NCBI RefSeq assembly: GCF_017897595.1
Contig: NZ_JAGKIK010000005.1
Coordinates: forward strand, 124,001-188,000
DNA from: Aquimarina sp. U1-2
Lineage (GTDB): Bacteria; Bacteroidota; Bacteroidia; Flavobacteriales; Flavobacteriaceae
Direction: 5' to 3'
DNA length: 64,000 nt
The notes beneath the pieces are model-generated. The model saw only the letters and a list, made by a program, of their open reading frames with translations, was not told where the DNA came from and did not search any database. A program made the position numbers and the translations under genes. Shown one piece after another: positions 62,461-64,000 of this stretch. The stretch's first letter is position 1. Each line of letters opens with the position of its first letter.

Positions 62461-62604
62461 GTGCAAAATTTAAATACTACCACGCTATATCACTCTTGTA
62501 TAACCGCTACTTGTGAACTTTTCTGCGGCAATAAGAAGAAGAAATGTTGCAAAAAATACAAGAAAAAAGGTAAATCCAATTGCAAACGCTGTCCGAAACT
62601 TTAA
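62461..62604 (+). CDS. Cys/Lys-rich 47-aa miniprotein
   Basis: A small frame read from GTG at 62461: MQNLNTTTLYHSC, then ATCELFCGNKKKKCC, KKYKKKGKSNCKRCPKL and TAA at 62602-62604. Seven Cys among 47 residues and about one third Lys/Arg; pairs CC, CKRC and CELFC suggest metal binding or disulfides. There is no ATG except an unrelated 5-codon one at 62459. I recall comparable small Cys/Lys-rich proteins in Flavobacteriia but not a named family. It lies just after ferritin on the same strand, consistent with a metal-related role, which is inference. Confidence 0.5.
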   Translation: MQNLNTTTLYHSCITATCELFCGNKKKKCCKKYKKKGKSNCKRCPKL

Positions 62605-62665
62605 TCTGTAGAGGTTTGTAGATAAATACGTAGGGGTTTCAATTATAAAATATTGTTTTCAACGA

Positions 62666-62689
62666 ATGCCTCGTAGGCATGCCACGAGG
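62666..62689. other. Overlapping perfect hairpins between miniprotein and PagL-like gene
   Basis: ATGCCT (62666-62671) pairs AGGCAT (62675-62680), while CCTCGT (62669-62674) pairs ACGAGG (62684-62689): two perfect but exclusive pairings. It is in the convergent gap and can act as a terminator for either side, though no long T-run follows. Confidence 0.4.
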
Positions 62690-62693
62690 GAGT

Positions 62694-63779
62694 TTACTTC
62701 AGCATATAAATCAACCTACCATCCATATGATCTGCCCGTCGCCCATAAGCAATCATAGATGCACCTATTGTCCATTTTTTTGCTATGCGATACCAAAAGG
62801 AATAACGTTGGTAAAGCCAATTGGGTTGTATGGTTTTTGGGCGCGTAAGATAAACACCAAACTGCTGTAAAAAATAAAAATCACCTACCAAAAAGTGATG
62901 CCCAATCGTCACAGCAGATGAAAACGAAGATTCGTCTAACGATTGTTGTTGTACTTGTTTTTGGTCAGACCAATCATACCATAGTTCTGCTCCCAGATTG
63001 AATCCATTAATAGCAGAAAGAGGTTTTAGTCCGCCACCAAACACTCCTATTAAAGGATGATTGGTAGATTCGGCTTCTCGATCGGCAGATCGAAGGCTTG
63101 CAAATGAACCCAGATAATAACTCCAATCTCGACTATATTGTTTTAACTCTTGTGGCTTGGGTTTTAAAGGTGTGTAGTCTATTATCTTGTCAAAACCAAT
63201 AGATACCATAGGGAAATTCATTCCTTTATTGGGTTGTTTCTGACCACCGTTAGAAATGTGATTATAATTTGCCGATAGATTGATAGCATACCTATCATTA
63301 ATATGATAATTAAGGTTCAATGATAGACCTAGTAAAAAACTTAAATTTGTACTAAATAAAACGTTATCCGGATTAGTTTCCTGATCAAAAACAGTGTCTA
63401 AATATGAAGCCCCAATGGTGCCTCGTAACGAAAGTTTTAAAGGTCCTTTATAGGTAAAATAGGGTTCTACAAAATAAGACAAGTTATATGCGTTTCCTAG
63501 AATATCAGGATTGGCAAAATTAAAATAGGAAAGGGCAAAACCCGATCTACCATAACAAAAACAAGTTTTCCAGGCCTTATCGCTGGTTTTTAATTTGCTT
63601 ATTTCAATTTGAAATCCATAAGGGTTGGTTTGGGATATAGGTTTTAGATCGGGAGTATGTGCAATAATAAAACCATAGTAAGATTTAATGCCGTAGTATT
63701 TGGCAGCGGTTTGACTGTGCGCTACATAGCAAACATTTAAGAATATAAAAAATCCTATGATTTGGAATATTGAACTCAT
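62694..63779 (-). CDS. Acyloxyacyl hydrolase / PagL-like lipid A deacylase
   Basis: A 361-aa outer-membrane beta-barrel protein (signal peptide about 1-22). The PagL catalytic pair appears in the middle as NHISNGGQKQPNKG (His-x-Ser), with beta strands alternating Tyr/Gly on both sides and a C-terminal strand. PagL-like enzymes remove the 3-O acyl chain of lipid A. Length is larger than enterobacterial PagL but usual for Bacteroidota acyloxyacyl hydrolases. The 221 bp upstream to the window end show only a short GTGCA/TGCAC hairpin near 63881. Confidence 0.85.
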   Translation of the reverse strand: MSSIFQIIGFFIFLNVCYVAHSQTAAKYYGIKSYYGFIIAHTPDLKPISQTNPYGFQIEISKLKTSDKAWKTCFCYGRSGFALSYFNFANPDILGNAYNLSYFVEPYFTYKGPLKLSLRGTIGASYLDTVFDQETNPDNVLFSTNLSFLLGLSLNLNYHINDRYAINLSANYNHISNGGQKQPNKGMNFPMVSIGFDKIIDYTPLKPKPQELKQYSRDWSYYLGSFASLRSADREAESTNHPLIGVFGGGLKPLSAINGFNLGAELWYDWSDQKQVQQQSLDESSFSSAVTIGHHFLVGDFYFLQQFGVYLTRPKTIQPNWLYQRYSFWYRIAKKWTIGASMIAYGRRADHMDGRLIYMLK

Positions 63780-64000
63780 TTGAGATGGTTATCTGGAGGC
63801 AAAAAAATTGACTCCTGTGAATGAAAAAAACTATGTATCAATACCACAGTTTTAGCTGTAAAATTTAAAAATGAAAGCATTAGGGTGCAAAATGCACTTT
63901 TGTAGTTCAGAACAAAAACTTCAAACGAGTTCATAGGGCATAGATTAAACTTACGTTTTAAATATATTGAAAATAAGCACGCGCGATAGTGGAAAAAAGG

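Overview
This is a low-GC chromosomal window from a member of the Bacteroidota, almost certainly a marine Flavobacteriaceae; the exact genus is not determinable by eye. The evidence is a TAnnTTTG-type -7 promoter element in front of several genes, little use of Shine-Dalgarno sites, lipoproteins whose Cys is followed by Ser/Asp runs, a DUF3276 (PUR-type) protein, a long-form NusB (314 aa), leucine dehydrogenase, a DUF2723 protein, and the run kdsD-tatC-AhpD-like-lptB facing recQ. No rRNA, tRNA, CRISPR array, phage or complete insertion sequence was seen. Most of the window is core or housekeeping sequence with short accessory gaps.

Layout. 1-7.2 kb: N-terminus of an M61 peptidase, a HAD phosphatase, an alpha/beta hydrolase that has lost its nucleophile, an S1/P1 nuclease behind a structured leader, an AraC regulator facing a small membrane protein across a palindrome, and a short cluster (DUF3052-like, DoxX, AlkB). 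7.4-14 kb: a large DUF2723 membrane protein, a membrane-bound LuxR regulator and HtpG. 14-22.7 kb: a TetR-like/UbiB kinase pair, a lipoprotein, a TPR-AraC regulator and a FabH-like enzyme, separated by the longest gene-poor stretches, which hold dispersed repeats and small ORF fragments. 22.7-34 kb: CoA-binding protein, Na+/solute symporter, a LolD/MacB-type ATPase, a degenerate methyltransferase, an ABC-F protein and envelope-biogenesis genes (lnt, pssA, lptB, tatC, kdsD). 34-43 kb: RecQ without its zinc cysteines, a broken double-glycine-leader peptide gene, a cyclophilin-FKBP fusion, a YfiT-like protein, GNAT, a thioredoxin-fold protein and an M14 peptidase. 43-54.4 kb: DUF3276, ABC exporter, leucine dehydrogenase, nusB-DUF1573-yajC, pepT, pyrD, LysE, TerC, CsbD and HMG-CoA lyase.

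54.5-62.6 kb is the most coherent functional block. A promoter with an inverted repeat between -33 and -7 precedes a DUF4856 lipoprotein, an imelysin-like lipoprotein, an HTTM (vitamin-K-dependent carboxylase-like) membrane protein and a FecA-like TonB-dependent receptor, the last three translationally overlapping. A short PAS protein, a ferritin and a previously uncalled Cys/Lys-rich miniprotein follow. I read this as a metal (probably iron) acquisition and storage locus. The window ends with a PagL-like lipid A deacylase.

The main discoveries beyond ordinary annotation are: a frameshifted double-glycine (bacteriocin-type) peptide gene behind recQ; a roughly 78-nt multibranched RNA fold in the leader of the S1/P1 nuclease; operator-like repeats at two promoters and upstream of the PAS gene; a 47-aa Cys/Lys-rich protein; and three dispersed repeat families.
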